The position numbers and the translations under genes are program-made. Positions 38,113 to 50,548 of a DNA stretch of 64,000 nt are shown here, piece after piece. Source of the stretch: Vibrio ouci (lineage in GTDB: Bacteria; Pseudomonadota; Gammaproteobacteria; Enterobacterales; Vibrionaceae). The DNA lies in assembly GCF_004551525.1 (NCBI RefSeq), contig NZ_SATR01000013.1, positions 1 to 64,000 of the forward strand, written 5' to 3'. The notes under the pieces were generated by a model. The model was not told where the DNA came from, ran no database searches, and worked only from the letters and a program-made list of their open reading frames with translations. Numbering within the stretch: the stretch's first letter is position 1; each line of letters starts with the position of its first letter.

Positions 38113-39343
38113 GCCGAGACTAAGATCATTATCGACTAGGATGCTAAAGATCGTATCCATTTTGGCACTGTGTTATTTGAGCATAGTGTTGATCGTGATG
38201 ATCCCTGTTGGTCTCAATAAAGAAGGCCAAAGACATAAAGATCTTGAACACAAATTGGTGCTTTCCCTCTCCAGTTCGGCCGCTATTGCGCTCTATGTCA
38301 ACAATGCTGAAATTGCGGAAGAAGTCATTAGCGCACTGTTACTGCATGAAGAAATCGATGCTGTGCTTATCCAAGGCAGTGATGGCGTATCATTTTCTTC
38401 GAACCTTACACTCGTTGATGAAGAAAACCTGTGGGAAAGTGCCAACCAATACTCTCTTCATTCACCAACCAATGGTGACCCCATAGGTACCTTGTACATT
38501 CACAATAATGAGCAAGCACTGCAACAATCAGCATTAGCACAGGTTCTCAATCAGGTGCTGTTTGTTGTGATCCAGTTTTTGGTCACAGTCATTGCATTGA
38601 TCATTGTCTTTGAGCGAATTGTCGGTCGCCCTTTAACTGTGCTGTCTCGTTCACTGTATTCAATCACACCAGGTAAGATTGAAACGATCACCATTGATAA
38701 AGAGAATCGTGAAAATGAGTTAGGTGTGGTCGTGCATAGTGTTAATTCATTTATCGAGAGCTCACGACAAGCAATTATCCGAGAGCGGGAGCTAAGAGCG
38801 CAGATTGAGCATTGGGAGCAGTATTACCGTAATCTCGCTCAGCAGGATGTTTTGACCGGATTAAAGAACCGTCTGGGCTGTGAAAAATACATTCAAGCAG
38901 CCATCGGCCCCAGTAAATATATTGCGTTACTGTTGGTGGACTTAGATGGTTTTAAGCAGGTCAATGACACTTATGGCCATGCGGCGGGAGACATGATTTT
39001 GATGCAAATCGCGCATCGATTTTCTGACTTGCTCTCAAATAGCAGCGTGCCAGGTGTTGTAGGGCGAATTGGTGGCGACGAGTTTGTCATCTACTTCGTG
39101 TTAGAGCATCAAGATAAGACGTTGCTCGCAGACATCGCCGCTCAAGCGATTCAATTAGCTAATCAGCCATCGATGTACAATCAGGAGTTGGTCTCTGTCG
39201 GTTGCAGTATTGGGATCGCTATTGAAGATTCATCACAGCTTGATATTGAAAAGTTAGTGCACAGAGCGGATCAGGCGATGTATGCGGTTAAGCAATCTCG
39301 TAAAAACAGCTTTCGTTTTTACCAGCCTGATACGCTCCGGTAG
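38105..39343 (+). CDS. Membrane diguanylate cyclase with periplasmic sensor
   Basis: 412 residues. Two membrane spans (about 14-36 and 150-170) enclose a periplasmic sensor of about 115 residues. A HAMP-like linker (171-225) leads to a GGDEF domain (about 240-410). The active-site GGDEF is at 323-327, so it should synthesise c-di-GMP. The inhibitory RxxD site expected five residues upstream is absent (SVPG instead). It starts 8 bp inside the end of the broken binding-protein gene, so in an intact operon it would be translated by coupling. Its physiological input may be lost or weakened with that partner. VC2454 of V. cholerae probably occupies the same position. Confidence 0.9.
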   Translation: MSKPRLRSLSTRMLKIVSILALCYLSIVLIVMIPVGLNKEGQRHKDLEHKLVLSLSSSAAIALYVNNAEIAEEVISALLLHEEIDAVLIQGSDGVSFSSNLTLVDEENLWESANQYSLHSPTNGDPIGTLYIHNNEQALQQSALAQVLNQVLFVVIQFLVTVIALIIVFERIVGRPLTVLSRSLYSITPGKIETITIDKENRENELGVVVHSVNSFIESSRQAIIRERELRAQIEHWEQYYRNLAQQDVLTGLKNRLGCEKYIQAAIGPSKYIALLLVDLDGFKQVNDTYGHAAGDMILMQIAHRFSDLLSNSSVPGVVGRIGGDEFVIYFVLEHQDKTLLADIAAQAIQLANQPSMYNQELVSVGCSIGIAIEDSSQLDIEKLVHRADQAMYAVKQSRKNSFRFYQPDTLR

Positions 39344-39346
39344 CGT

Positions 39347-42136
39347 CTAATTTTCTAAGTATGGCCTTGCACTCGCCACCACTTTTTCCATTTCATCTTG
39401 TAACTCGAACAGCTCAGGTTCGATATCTTCGATGCTTGCTCCAGAGCGCAGCTCTTTTTCAATCGTGGCACAGACGTTTTTCAAGCGAGGAACACCACAG
39501 TAAGAGCTACTGCCATGCAATTTATGTACATGGTGAATCAATTGCTCGGTATCAAAATGATCATCTTCTAGTGCCCCTTCCACAATGGCGCTGACGTCTG
39601 GGATGTAGTCAACCAACATCTGTAGCATATCTTGAGCGAGATCTTCTTTATTGGCCGATTGTTTCAGTGCCGCTTGCCAGTCAATGATCATATTGCTGTG
39701 ACTCTCTTGAGCGGCAGTTTCCTCATGGTGTTCAATCACGGCGGAGCTAACGGATAAATCCAGCTTCTCTAAATCTTGCTTAGTTGTATGCGGATTCCAG
39801 TGCATCAATACTTGTTGCAGCACATGTTCTTCAATTGGCTTGGTGAGGTAATCGTCCATCCCTGCAGACAATAGGCGGTCACGTTCGCCACTCATCGCAT
39901 GGGCAGTCACCGCAATGACAGGGGTATTGCTGTTTAGCTCTGTTTGTTTAATCTGACTACAAGCGGTGACACCATCCATATGCGGCATCTGAATATCCAT
40001 CAAGATAATATCGAAATGCTGAACTTCAGCTTGTTTTACTGCATCAAGGCCATTGGTACACGTAACAACGCTATCTACCCTTTCGTGCAGCAGGGCGCTA
40101 ATCAGTTTTAAGTTCGCTGGGTTATCGTCTACGGCCATAACCGTCAACGGCAAAGTCTCGTTGTTCTGTGAAGGACTCTCTAATAGCGGCACACTCTCTT
40201 GATTTGCTGCAAGGGTCTGCAGGAGTTTTCTACGCGACAGTGGCTTAGTAATACAGTGAATATGGTATTTCTGAATCAAGTGATCTGAGAGAGCTAACGC
40301 TGTACTTGGTGTGCCGACCACCACGTGAGAAGCGCATCTCATTGCATGCTCAACCCATCCCTGAACCGTTTCAACGTCGTTCTCTCTATTTGGTGATAGA
40401 TTGAGAAGCACATAGTCGTAACTTTCAGACTCATCAGGCAGAGATGAGCGATAGGTAACGATCAAGCCTTCCTGTACCAAGGTTTGTTGAATGACCGATG
40501 CCGCTTGCATGTTTGGCTCTACCAGAAGCAGAGAACGTTGCTGCAATACTTGGGTCTCGATTAAGTCGCTAACTGGCATATCGGTTGAAGATAAGCGCAG
40601 GGTAAACCAGAAGGTTGAACCTTGGTGGAGGCGACTGGTTAGGCTGATTTCGCCGCCCATTTGGCTAACGAGTTTCTGGGTGATAACTAGACCAAGGCCA
40701 GTACCGCCATAGCGGCGAGAGATACTCGCATCCGCCTGACTGAAGGCTTGGAATAGCTGAGATTGCTGACGCTCGGAAATGCCGATACCCGTATCTCTAA
40801 CCATGAACTGTAGCTCGACCGAATCTTCTTTCTGCGAACGCAGTTCAACACTAATATCGATATTGCCGCGTACGGTAAATTTAATTGAGTTACCGACCAG
40901 GTTGGTGAGAACTTGCTGAATACGTAGTGGGTCACCCACTAATCCCGCTGGGATCTTAGGATCTATCTTCAGTGTTAGTTCAAGGCCTTTTTCATGGGCG
41001 CTGGTGGCTTGTAGGCTGACAACTTCTTCGAGAGAGGCTTGGAAATCAAACGGAATGTTCTCTAGCGCTAGCTTACCTGCCTCTAGTTTCGAGAAGTCGA
41101 GAATGTCATTGATGATATTCAGTAAGTTATTCGCTGAATTCTCGATGGTTTGCAGGTAATCAGTTTGGTTATTGGTCAGTGTGGTTTTGAGCATCTGACG
41201 GGTAAAACCAATCACGCCATTGAGTGGTGTACGCAATTCATGAGACATGTTAGCTAAGAATTCAGACTTAACACGCGCTGCTTCTTGAGCGCGTTTTTTA
41301 GCAATGTCTAACTCAACGTTTTGAATCTCTAGCTGTTCAAGAGTCTCACGTAAGTCTGAAGTCGCTTGGTCGATACTGTGTTGCATCTCAACGTGGTACT
41401 CCGACAAAGAGACCGCCATAGAGTTGATACCATTTTTCAGTGAATCGAGCTCACCATGCATCTTACCTTCAATTCGCACATCCAAATGACCGCGACGAAT
41501 TCGGTCCACCATGTTCTTCATGTGAGAAATCGGCCGCGTCACATCATGCATTAAGCGATGAGCAAATACCGCAGACAGTCCTAGGCCGATCAGCAGTACG
41601 AGGAATGCGGAAAATATCTCTTGGTATTGCTGCAGTCGCAATGATGACAGGTCGAGCTCTACGGCGACATAACCTAAGGCTGGATTGTTACTTTGACCTT
41701 TGATGGTGGCCACCAGTCCTGACTCGGCGATGACAGGTGCGCGCAGGATCAGTGTATTTTCTTTCAGCACTGAGCTTACCAACAGCGGAATAGGCTCATC
41801 TCTTGGAAAAGTTAATAGCTCAAAATTCGGATGGAAGTTCGAGGTGACGAACAACTCGTGGTTATAGTCGAAGACGGCAATACTTCGAACAAACTTGGAG
41901 TTCTTACGATGTGCATAACTGATGATACGGCGAACCGATTCTCGGCTATTATTTTTAAGCCCTTCTTCGCTGGCGATGGCCAACGGCTCAATGATACTGA
42001 GTCCTGAGTTGATTACCTGCTTTTCAAGATCGTGATAGCGATTGAAAGAGAAAAAAGCACTCAGGAGCAGTCCGATAATTAGTGTTGGCGCTAAGGTAAG
42101 TGTAATAACGCGGGCACGTAAGCCATATCTTGTCAT
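39347..42136 (-). CDS. varS: Hybrid sensor kinase VarS/BarA
   Basis: 929 residues. Two membrane spans (about 9-30 and 173-193) flank a periplasmic domain, followed by HAMP (about 194-247). The histidine kinase phosphoacceptor is H299 in MSHELRTPLN, and the ATPase N/G boxes are TNLVGNSIKF and GGTGLGLVI. Residues about 533-645 look like a degenerate receiver without its Asp (YDYVLLNLSPN). The true receiver Asp is D714 in ILMDIQMPHMDG, and the HPt His is H871 in HKLHG. VarS relays to VarA, which drives CsrB-type sRNAs and so relieves CsrA repression. It converges with the diguanylate cyclase gene; only 3 bp separate their ends. Confidence 0.95.
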   Translation of the reverse strand: MTRYGLRARVITLTLAPTLIIGLLLSAFFSFNRYHDLEKQVINSGLSIIEPLAIASEEGLKNNSRESVRRIISYAHRKNSKFVRSIAVFDYNHELFVTSNFHPNFELLTFPRDEPIPLLVSSVLKENTLILRAPVIAESGLVATIKGQSNNPALGYVAVELDLSSLRLQQYQEIFSAFLVLLIGLGLSAVFAHRLMHDVTRPISHMKNMVDRIRRGHLDVRIEGKMHGELDSLKNGINSMAVSLSEYHVEMQHSIDQATSDLRETLEQLEIQNVELDIAKKRAQEAARVKSEFLANMSHELRTPLNGVIGFTRQMLKTTLTNNQTDYLQTIENSANNLLNIINDILDFSKLEAGKLALENIPFDFQASLEEVVSLQATSAHEKGLELTLKIDPKIPAGLVGDPLRIQQVLTNLVGNSIKFTVRGNIDISVELRSQKEDSVELQFMVRDTGIGISERQQSQLFQAFSQADASISRRYGGTGLGLVITQKLVSQMGGEISLTSRLHQGSTFWFTLRLSSTDMPVSDLIETQVLQQRSLLLVEPNMQAASVIQQTLVQEGLIVTYRSSLPDESESYDYVLLNLSPNRENDVETVQGWVEHAMRCASHVVVGTPSTALALSDHLIQKYHIHCITKPLSRRKLLQTLAANQESVPLLESPSQNNETLPLTVMAVDDNPANLKLISALLHERVDSVVTCTNGLDAVKQAEVQHFDIILMDIQMPHMDGVTACSQIKQTELNSNTPVIAVTAHAMSGERDRLLSAGMDDYLTKPIEEHVLQQVLMHWNPHTTKQDLEKLDLSVSSAVIEHHEETAAQESHSNMIIDWQAALKQSANKEDLAQDMLQMLVDYIPDVSAIVEGALEDDHFDTEQLIHHVHKLHGSSSYCGVPRLKNVCATIEKELRSGASIEDIEPELFELQDEMEKVVASARPYLEN

Positions 42137-42297
42137 TATTGTCTAAACATCGTGGTGTGGATATGGGAAAATAACTTCCAAACTAAAAGAAGCCGTCGAA
42201 ATACTAAGCATAATCAACTCAGTCGGCTCAGACAATGATTCAGGTACAAAAGGTGGAACCTGAACAGTAATTAGAGCAATTAAAATAGGCACATAGC

Positions 42298-43617
42298 ATG
42301 GCGCGTTTTTTCCAACCAAAGAAGAAAACTCAACTCAATACTAAACATCAATCTTTGACGATTGAGAAGTTGGATCACCATGGTGCAGGTATCGCTTACC
42401 AAAATAACAAGCCGATCTTCATTGAAGGTGCGCTGCCAGGTGAGCAAGTACTGGCTCAGTTAACGGAAAGCAAAAGTAAATTTGGCCGAGCAAATCTAAT
42501 CAAGATTCAAAAGCCAAGTGAGCAACGTATAGAACCATTTTGTCCACATTACCACGAGTGTGGTGGCTGTAATATGCAGCATTTGGCCATTGAGCCTCAA
42601 CAAGAATACAAACAACAAACGCTTGGTCAGCTAATGAGTAAATTTGCTGGCCAACGTATAGAATTAGAAGCGCCAGTCATTGGTGATGCTAAAGGCTATC
42701 GTCGCCGTGCGCGAGTGAGCTTGAAACTGAATAAGAAAACTCGCCAGTTAGAGTTTGGCTTTCGTAAAAAACAGAGCAAAGACATTGTTACAGTGAAGCA
42801 TTGTCCAGTGCTAGATAGCGACCTTGATGCTTTGCTTGTACCACTGCATCAACTGTTGAGCGGCTTTTCTAATCAAGAAAGCCTAGGTCATGTGGAGTTG
42901 GTGAAAGGGGACAACACCAACGTGATTGTTCTACGTCACTTGAAAGCGTTAAAAGAGAGCGATCAGCAGAGCTTAGAGGCGTTAGCTAAAGAACATGTCG
43001 CAACGCTTTACTTAATGCCGGAAAGTGACCAACTTAACCGTGTGGTGGGTGAGTCTGCCAATTATACTGAAGCTGGCGTAACGATTCCGTTTGAACCAAA
43101 TAACTTTATTCAGGTCAATCAGAAGGTAAACCAATCAATGGTGGCACAAGCGCTAGATTGGTTAGAGCTTGATGAGCAGGATTGTGTGCTTGACCTGTTT
43201 TGTGGCCTAGGTAACTTCAGTTTGCCGATGGCGCAGAAAGTGAAGCAGGTGATTGGCGTTGAGGGTGTCGATGCGATGGTCGATAAAGCTAAAGACAATG
43301 CCAAAGTGAATGGTATTAGTAACGCTGCTTTCCATCAGGCCAACCTAGAGCAAGATTTCTCTGGTCAGCTTTGGGCTCAAGAAAAATTTGATAAAATTCT
43401 TCTCGACCCAGCACGAGCTGGAGCAAGTGGCATCATTGAGCACATTTCTCAGCTGGGAGCATCCAGAGTTGTGTATGTGTCATGTAATCCTGCTACCCTA
43501 GCAAGGGATTCACAAAGCTTGCTCAATCAAGGCTACAAGTTACAAAAATTAGGTATGCTCGATATGTTTCCGCATACCAGTCATTTAGAATCGATGGCGC
43601 TATTTGTAAAGGATTAA
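42298..43617 (+). CDS. rlmD: 23S rRNA (uracil-1939-C5)-methyltransferase
   Basis: 439 residues. N-terminal TRAM domain (about 15-75), 4Fe-4S cysteines in [10 protein letters not shown] near 82-91 plus a later Cys near 170, SAM motif [14 protein letters not shown] near 299-312, and the catalytic Cys in [12 protein letters not shown] near 394-405. Methylates U1939 of 23S rRNA. It precedes relA as in E. coli (rumA-relA) and is divergent from varS (barA), the same order as enterobacteria. Confidence 0.95.
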   Translation: MARFFQPKKKTQLNTKHQSLTIEKLDHHGAGIAYQNNKPIFIEGALPGEQVLAQLTESKSKFGRANLIKIQKPSEQRIEPFCPHYHECGGCNMQHLAIEPQQEYKQQTLGQLMSKFAGQRIELEAPVIGDAKGYRRRARVSLKLNKKTRQLEFGFRKKQSKDIVTVKHCPVLDSDLDALLVPLHQLLSGFSNQESLGHVELVKGDNTNVIVLRHLKALKESDQQSLEALAKEHVATLYLMPESDQLNRVVGESANYTEAGVTIPFEPNNFIQVNQKVNQSMVAQALDWLELDEQDCVLDLFCGLGNFSLPMAQKVKQVIGVEGVDAMVDKAKDNAKVNGISNAAFHQANLEQDFSGQLWAQEKFDKILLDPARAGASGIIEHISQLGASRVVYVSCNPATLARDSQSLLNQGYKLQKLGMLDMFPHTSHLESMALFVKD

Positions 43618-43690
43618 ACGAACTTGCTTCGGACATGGAAAACTGAGTGCGGAGCAGGTCGAATATAAAAAGAATAACAGGACGAAAATA

Positions 43691-45910
43691 ATGGTTGCGG
43701 TAAGAAGCGCACATTTAAATCAAGACGAACAGTTTGAGCTAGATAAGTGGATTGCTAGTCTAGAACAAGAACCTAAAGTGGCTAAACGTCTCAAAGAAGT
43801 CTACTTACGTGGCGAGGCTATTTTAGAAGGCAACGATCAAGGACCACTGCTGCTATGGCGTGGCCGTGAAATGATCGAAATCCTCATCACGCTTTCAATG
43901 GACAAAGCGACGCTGGTGGCGGCGCTGTTGTTCCCATTGGTGACGAGCGGTGCTTACGACAGAGAACAGTTTGAGGAAGACTTTGGCAAAGAGACCATCA
44001 AGCTGATTGATGGCGTTGAAGAGATGGCTGCTCTTGGCCAATTGAACGTCACTATGGAAGGCGGTTCAGCGTCTGCTCAAGTGGATAATGTCCGTCGTAT
44101 GCTACTGGCGATGGTAGACGATTTCCGCTGCGTGGTAATCAAACTAGCGGAACGTATTGCTAACCTAGTTGAAGTGAAAAAAGCGCCAGAAGAAGTGCGT
44201 GAAGCGGCAGCAAAAGAGTGTGCCAATATTTACGCGCCGCTAGCGAACCGCCTCGGCATTGGTCAGTTAAAATGGGAAATGGAAGATTACGCTTTCCGTT
44301 ACCAACAGCCAGATACCTACAAGCAAATTGCTAAGCAGCTTTCTGAGCGCCGTATTGTACGTGAGCAGTACATCCAAGATTTTGTTGATGACTTAACTTC
44401 GGAAATGAAGGCCTCCTCTATCAATGCTGAAGTGAGTGGTCGTCCAAAGCACATCTACAGCATCTGGCGCAAAATGCAGAAAAAAGGCCTAGCCTTTGAT
44501 GAGCTATTTGATGTGCGTGCGGTGCGTATCATCGCTGACAAATTGCAAGATTGTTACGCCGCACTAGGTACTGTGCATACTAAATACAAGCACCTACCAA
44601 GTGAGTTTGATGACTATGTGGCTAATCCAAAACCTAATGGCTACCAGTCAATCCACACTGTCATTTTAGGCCCTGAAGGCAAAACCATCGAGATCCAAAT
44701 TCGTACTAAAGATATGCACGAAGATTCGGAGCTCGGGGTAGCCGCACACTGGAAATACAAAGAAGGTGGCGGCGGCCGTAGTGGTTATGATGAGAAAATC
44801 ACTTGGCTACGTAAGCTACTTGATTGGCAAGAAGAGATGTCCGATTCAGGCGAAATGCTTGATGAGCTGCGCAGTCAGGTGTTTGATGATCGTGTCTACG
44901 CCTTTACCCCGCGTGGCGATGTAGTCGACCTACCAATGGGCGCGACGCCACTCGATTTTGCCTACCATATCCACTCTATGGTTGGTCACCGTTGTATCGG
45001 TGCCAAAGTCGCAGGCCGTATTGTTCCGTTTACTCATAAACTCGCAATGGGTGATCAGGTCGAGATTATCACTGCCAAAGAGCCAAACCCATCACGTGAC
45101 TGGTTAAACCCATCGACTGGTTTTGTTACGTCAAGTCGCGCTCGTGCCAAGATTAACGCGTGGTTCCGTGCCCAAAGCCGCGAGAAAAACCTAGAAGCTG
45201 GTCGAGAAATACTAGAGCAAGAGCTAACCAAGATTGGTGCTACCTTAAAAGATGCCGAGCAATATGGTCTTAAGCGCTTCAATATGAATACCCCTGACGA
45301 ACTCTATGTAGGGGTCGGCAGCGGTGATTTGCGTATTAACCAGATCATTAACCACATCAACGCGCTGGTGAACAAGCCTACGGCGGAAGAAGAAGACCAA
45401 CAAGCGTTAGAGAAGCTCAAAGAGGCTGTCAATAAAGCGCCAGCTCAAAGCCGACCGAAGAAAGACGCGGTGGTGGTAGAAGGTGTCGATAACCTAATGA
45501 CCCACCTAGCGCGTTGTTGTCAGCCAATCCCTGGTGATGAAATTGCTGGCTACATTACCCAAGGTCGAGGCATATCTGTTCACCGTGCTGATTGTGAACA
45601 GCTTGAAGAGCTAAGACATCACGCCGCAGAACGTATCATCGATACGGTATGGGGCAGCGGCTTTGTAGGTTCATACATTTTGACGGTGCGCGTAGAAGCA
45701 ATGGAGCGTAGTGGCTTGCTAAAAGACATTACTACCTTGTTTGCCAATGAAAAAATCAAAGTCACCAGTATGAAGAATCGTGTCGACTACCGTACACAAA
45801 TGTCGATCATGGACTTTGATTTGGAAGTGACTAACGTTGAGATCTTAACTCGAGTGTCTAAGCGTGTAGAACAAATCAAGGATGTAATGAGCGTTAAACG
45901 CCTTGGCTAA
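43691..45910 (+). CDS. relA: GTP pyrophosphokinase RelA
   Basis: 739 residues (E. coli 744). Degenerate HD hydrolase domain at the N terminus, synthetase domain (about 240-350) with GYQSIHTVILG, TGS domain (about 405-465), zinc-finger-like and C-terminal ACT domain. Makes (p)ppGpp on ribosomes stalled with uncharged tRNA. With the YtfK-like gene it places two stringent-response genes in this window. An ERIC element follows its stop codon directly, then a terminator. Confidence 0.97.
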   Translation: MVAVRSAHLNQDEQFELDKWIASLEQEPKVAKRLKEVYLRGEAILEGNDQGPLLLWRGREMIEILITLSMDKATLVAALLFPLVTSGAYDREQFEEDFGKETIKLIDGVEEMAALGQLNVTMEGGSASAQVDNVRRMLLAMVDDFRCVVIKLAERIANLVEVKKAPEEVREAAAKECANIYAPLANRLGIGQLKWEMEDYAFRYQQPDTYKQIAKQLSERRIVREQYIQDFVDDLTSEMKASSINAEVSGRPKHIYSIWRKMQKKGLAFDELFDVRAVRIIADKLQDCYAALGTVHTKYKHLPSEFDDYVANPKPNGYQSIHTVILGPEGKTIEIQIRTKDMHEDSELGVAAHWKYKEGGGGRSGYDEKITWLRKLLDWQEEMSDSGEMLDELRSQVFDDRVYAFTPRGDVVDLPMGATPLDFAYHIHSMVGHRCIGAKVAGRIVPFTHKLAMGDQVEIITAKEPNPSRDWLNPSTGFVTSSRARAKINAWFRAQSREKNLEAGREILEQELTKIGATLKDAEQYGLKRFNMNTPDELYVGVGSGDLRINQIINHINALVNKPTAEEEDQQALEKLKEAVNKAPAQSRPKKDAVVVEGVDNLMTHLARCCQPIPGDEIAGYITQGRGISVHRADCEQLEELRHHAAERIIDTVWGSGFVGSYILTVRVEAMERSGLLKDITTLFANEKIKVTSMKNRVDYRTQMSIMDFDLEVTNVEILTRVSKRVEQIKDVMSVKRLG

Positions 45911-45911
45911 A

Positions 45912-46036
45912 ATTCTCGTCATACTTGAAGCTGATAGCGTTGTTGCCTGCGCTCACTCGCTCCATCACATAGGCAAGCTATGCTCAGGAGTCTCGCTCGC
46001 TTGCCGCCTAGCTACAGCTTCAATTATTTAGAGAAT
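45912..46036. repeat. ERIC element 3 (after relA)
   Basis: 125 bp, one base after the relA stop. Ends ATTCTC/GAGAAT; contains CATACTTGAAGCTGATAGCG, TCACTCGCTCCATCACATAGG, CTATGCTCAGGAGTC and CTTGCCGCCTAGCTACAGC, closest of the three to the enterobacterial ERIC consensus. It lies between the relA stop and the relA terminator, so it is in the 3' UTR. Confidence 0.88.
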
Positions 46037-46051
46037 TGATCAACATATAAC

Positions 46052-46085
46052 AAAGGTGAGTGGTTTTGGCCGCTCACCTTTTTAT
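46052..46085 (+). terminator. relA terminator
   Basis: GGTGAGTGG-TTTTGG-CCGCTCACC then TTTTTATTT, downstream of the ERIC element. Confidence 0.8.
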
Positions 46086-46130
46086 TTGAATGAAAGTTCT
46101 TTAGATAGAAGATTTAAAGGAAGAAGGAAA

Positions 46131-46943
46131 ATGAGTCACCCAATCGAACAGTTAGAACAGATTATGACGAAACTACGTGACCCAGAAAGTGGTTGTCCGT
46201 GGGATATCAAACAGAACTTTGACACTATTGTGCCGTATACCATCGAAGAAACCTACGAGGTGGTGGATGCGATTCAAAATCGTGACTGGTCGAATCTTAA
46301 AGAGGAGCTGGGCGATCTACTATTCCAAGTGATCTTTTATAGCCAGATGGCCAAAGAGCAAGGACTGTTTGAGTTTTCCGAAGTGGTTGAGACCGTCAAT
46401 GAAAAATTAACTCGTCGCCATCCGCATGTGTTTTCTGATACCAAGTTTGAGAATGACGAGCAAATAAATGCCAATTGGGAAGCGGAAAAAGCCAAAGAGA
46501 AGGCCAAAGTAGGCAAACAAGAACAAAGTATTCTAGACTCAGTACCAGCTTCGTTACCGGCACTTTCTCGTGCTACAAAGATCCAGAAAAAGTGTGCCAA
46601 ATTTGGCTTTGATTGGGATTCGTTAGGGCCAGTGGTTGGCAAGGTTCAAGAAGAAATCGAAGAAGTGATGGAAGAGGCACTGCAAGTCTCAGTCGATGAG
46701 AATAAAGTCGAATTGGAACTTGGCGATTTACTCTTTGCTACCGTAAATTTAGCGAGGCATTTGGGTAAAGATCCAGAAGTGGCACTGGCCAAAGCCAACT
46801 TAAAGTTTTCCAGACGTTTTAAGGGGGTAGAGGCAATAGTGGCAGAGCAAGGCAAACAACTGACTGATTTTAATCTAGAACAGTTAGATAGCTTCTGGGA
46901 TCAAGTGAAAGCGAAAGAAGCGTTAGAGAAGAGAGTCGAATAA
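46131..46943 (+). CDS. mazG: Nucleoside triphosphate pyrophosphohydrolase MazG
   Basis: 270 residues from ATG 46131 (preceded by AAGGAAGAAGGA); a frame open from 46056 runs through the relA terminator hairpin and is not the start. Tandem MazG domains: catalytic EExxE/D motifs around [11 protein letters not shown] and [17 protein letters not shown] (about 30-75), and a second set near [12 protein letters not shown] and [16 protein letters not shown] (about 180-215). Hydrolyses NTPs/dNTPs; in E. coli it limits ppGpp effects and is coded next to relA, though without mazEF here. Confidence 0.95.
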   Translation: MSHPIEQLEQIMTKLRDPESGCPWDIKQNFDTIVPYTIEETYEVVDAIQNRDWSNLKEELGDLLFQVIFYSQMAKEQGLFEFSEVVETVNEKLTRRHPHVFSDTKFENDEQINANWEAEKAKEKAKVGKQEQSILDSVPASLPALSRATKIQKKCAKFGFDWDSLGPVVGKVQEEIEEVMEEALQVSVDENKVELELGDLLFATVNLARHLGKDPEVALAKANLKFSRRFKGVEAIVAEQGKQLTDFNLEQLDSFWDQVKAKEALEKRVE

Positions 46944-46988
46944 CTCGCTACTCGAATTTGATTTGAAGCAAAAAATAAAAAATTGCAG

Positions 46989-50106
<3,118 letters not shown>

Positions 50107-50133
50107 TTCCTAGTGAATTATTAGCTTAAAGCT

Positions 50134-50167
50134 TTAAAAAACGCCTCCGATTTCGGGGGCGTTTTTG
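50134..50167 (+). terminator. eno terminator
   Basis: AAAAAACGCCTCCGA pairs with TCGGGGGCGTTTTTG around a short loop; a strong hairpin followed by T-rich sequence. Confidence 0.88.
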
Positions 50168-50205
50168 TTTCTGTCATTCCTTAGAGCGAAGTAGCAGCCT
50201 GCTGT

Positions 50206-50541
50206 GTCATTCCATAGAGCGACGAAGGGGAGAGTAGGGAATCTCCTCAATCATTCGGTTCGCTTTATGAGATCCCCAACTCATTCGTCCCTCACTCTTG
50301 AGTGATGACAGTATTGATTTCGTCATTCCATAGACTGACGAAGGAAGGAGTAGGGAATCTCCTCAAGCGTTCGGTTCGCTTCAAGAGATCCCCAACTCGT
50401 TCGTTCCTCACTCTTGAGGATGACTGTATTGATTTCGTCATTCCATAGACTGACGAAGGAAGGAGTAGGGAATCTCCTCAAGCGTTCGGTTCGCTTCAAG
50501 AGATTCCCAATTCATTCGTCCCTCATTCTTGAGGATTACAG
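50206..50541. repeat. Three tandem copies of a palindromic element of about 115 bp
   Basis: Units start at about 50206, 50322 and 50437 (GTCATTCCATAGA), 116 and 115 bp apart. Units 2 and 3 are almost identical. Each unit is itself a long imperfect palindrome: GTCAT/ATGAC at the ends, GGGAATCTC/GAGATTCCC (or GAGATCCCC), and AAGCG/CGCTT around the loop TTCGGTT. No ORF is involved and there is no spacer variability. The array fills the eno-cca gap and touches the cca stop. A degenerate relative lies at 908-1001, and 50171-50205 is a partial fragment (CTGTCATTCC). Confidence 0.88.
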
Positions 50542-50548
50542 TCGTCGA

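Noticed and set aside
50206..50541. Possible CRISPR array
   Set aside because: Units of about 115 bp follow each other directly with no unique spacers and are palindromic throughout; no cas genes nearby.
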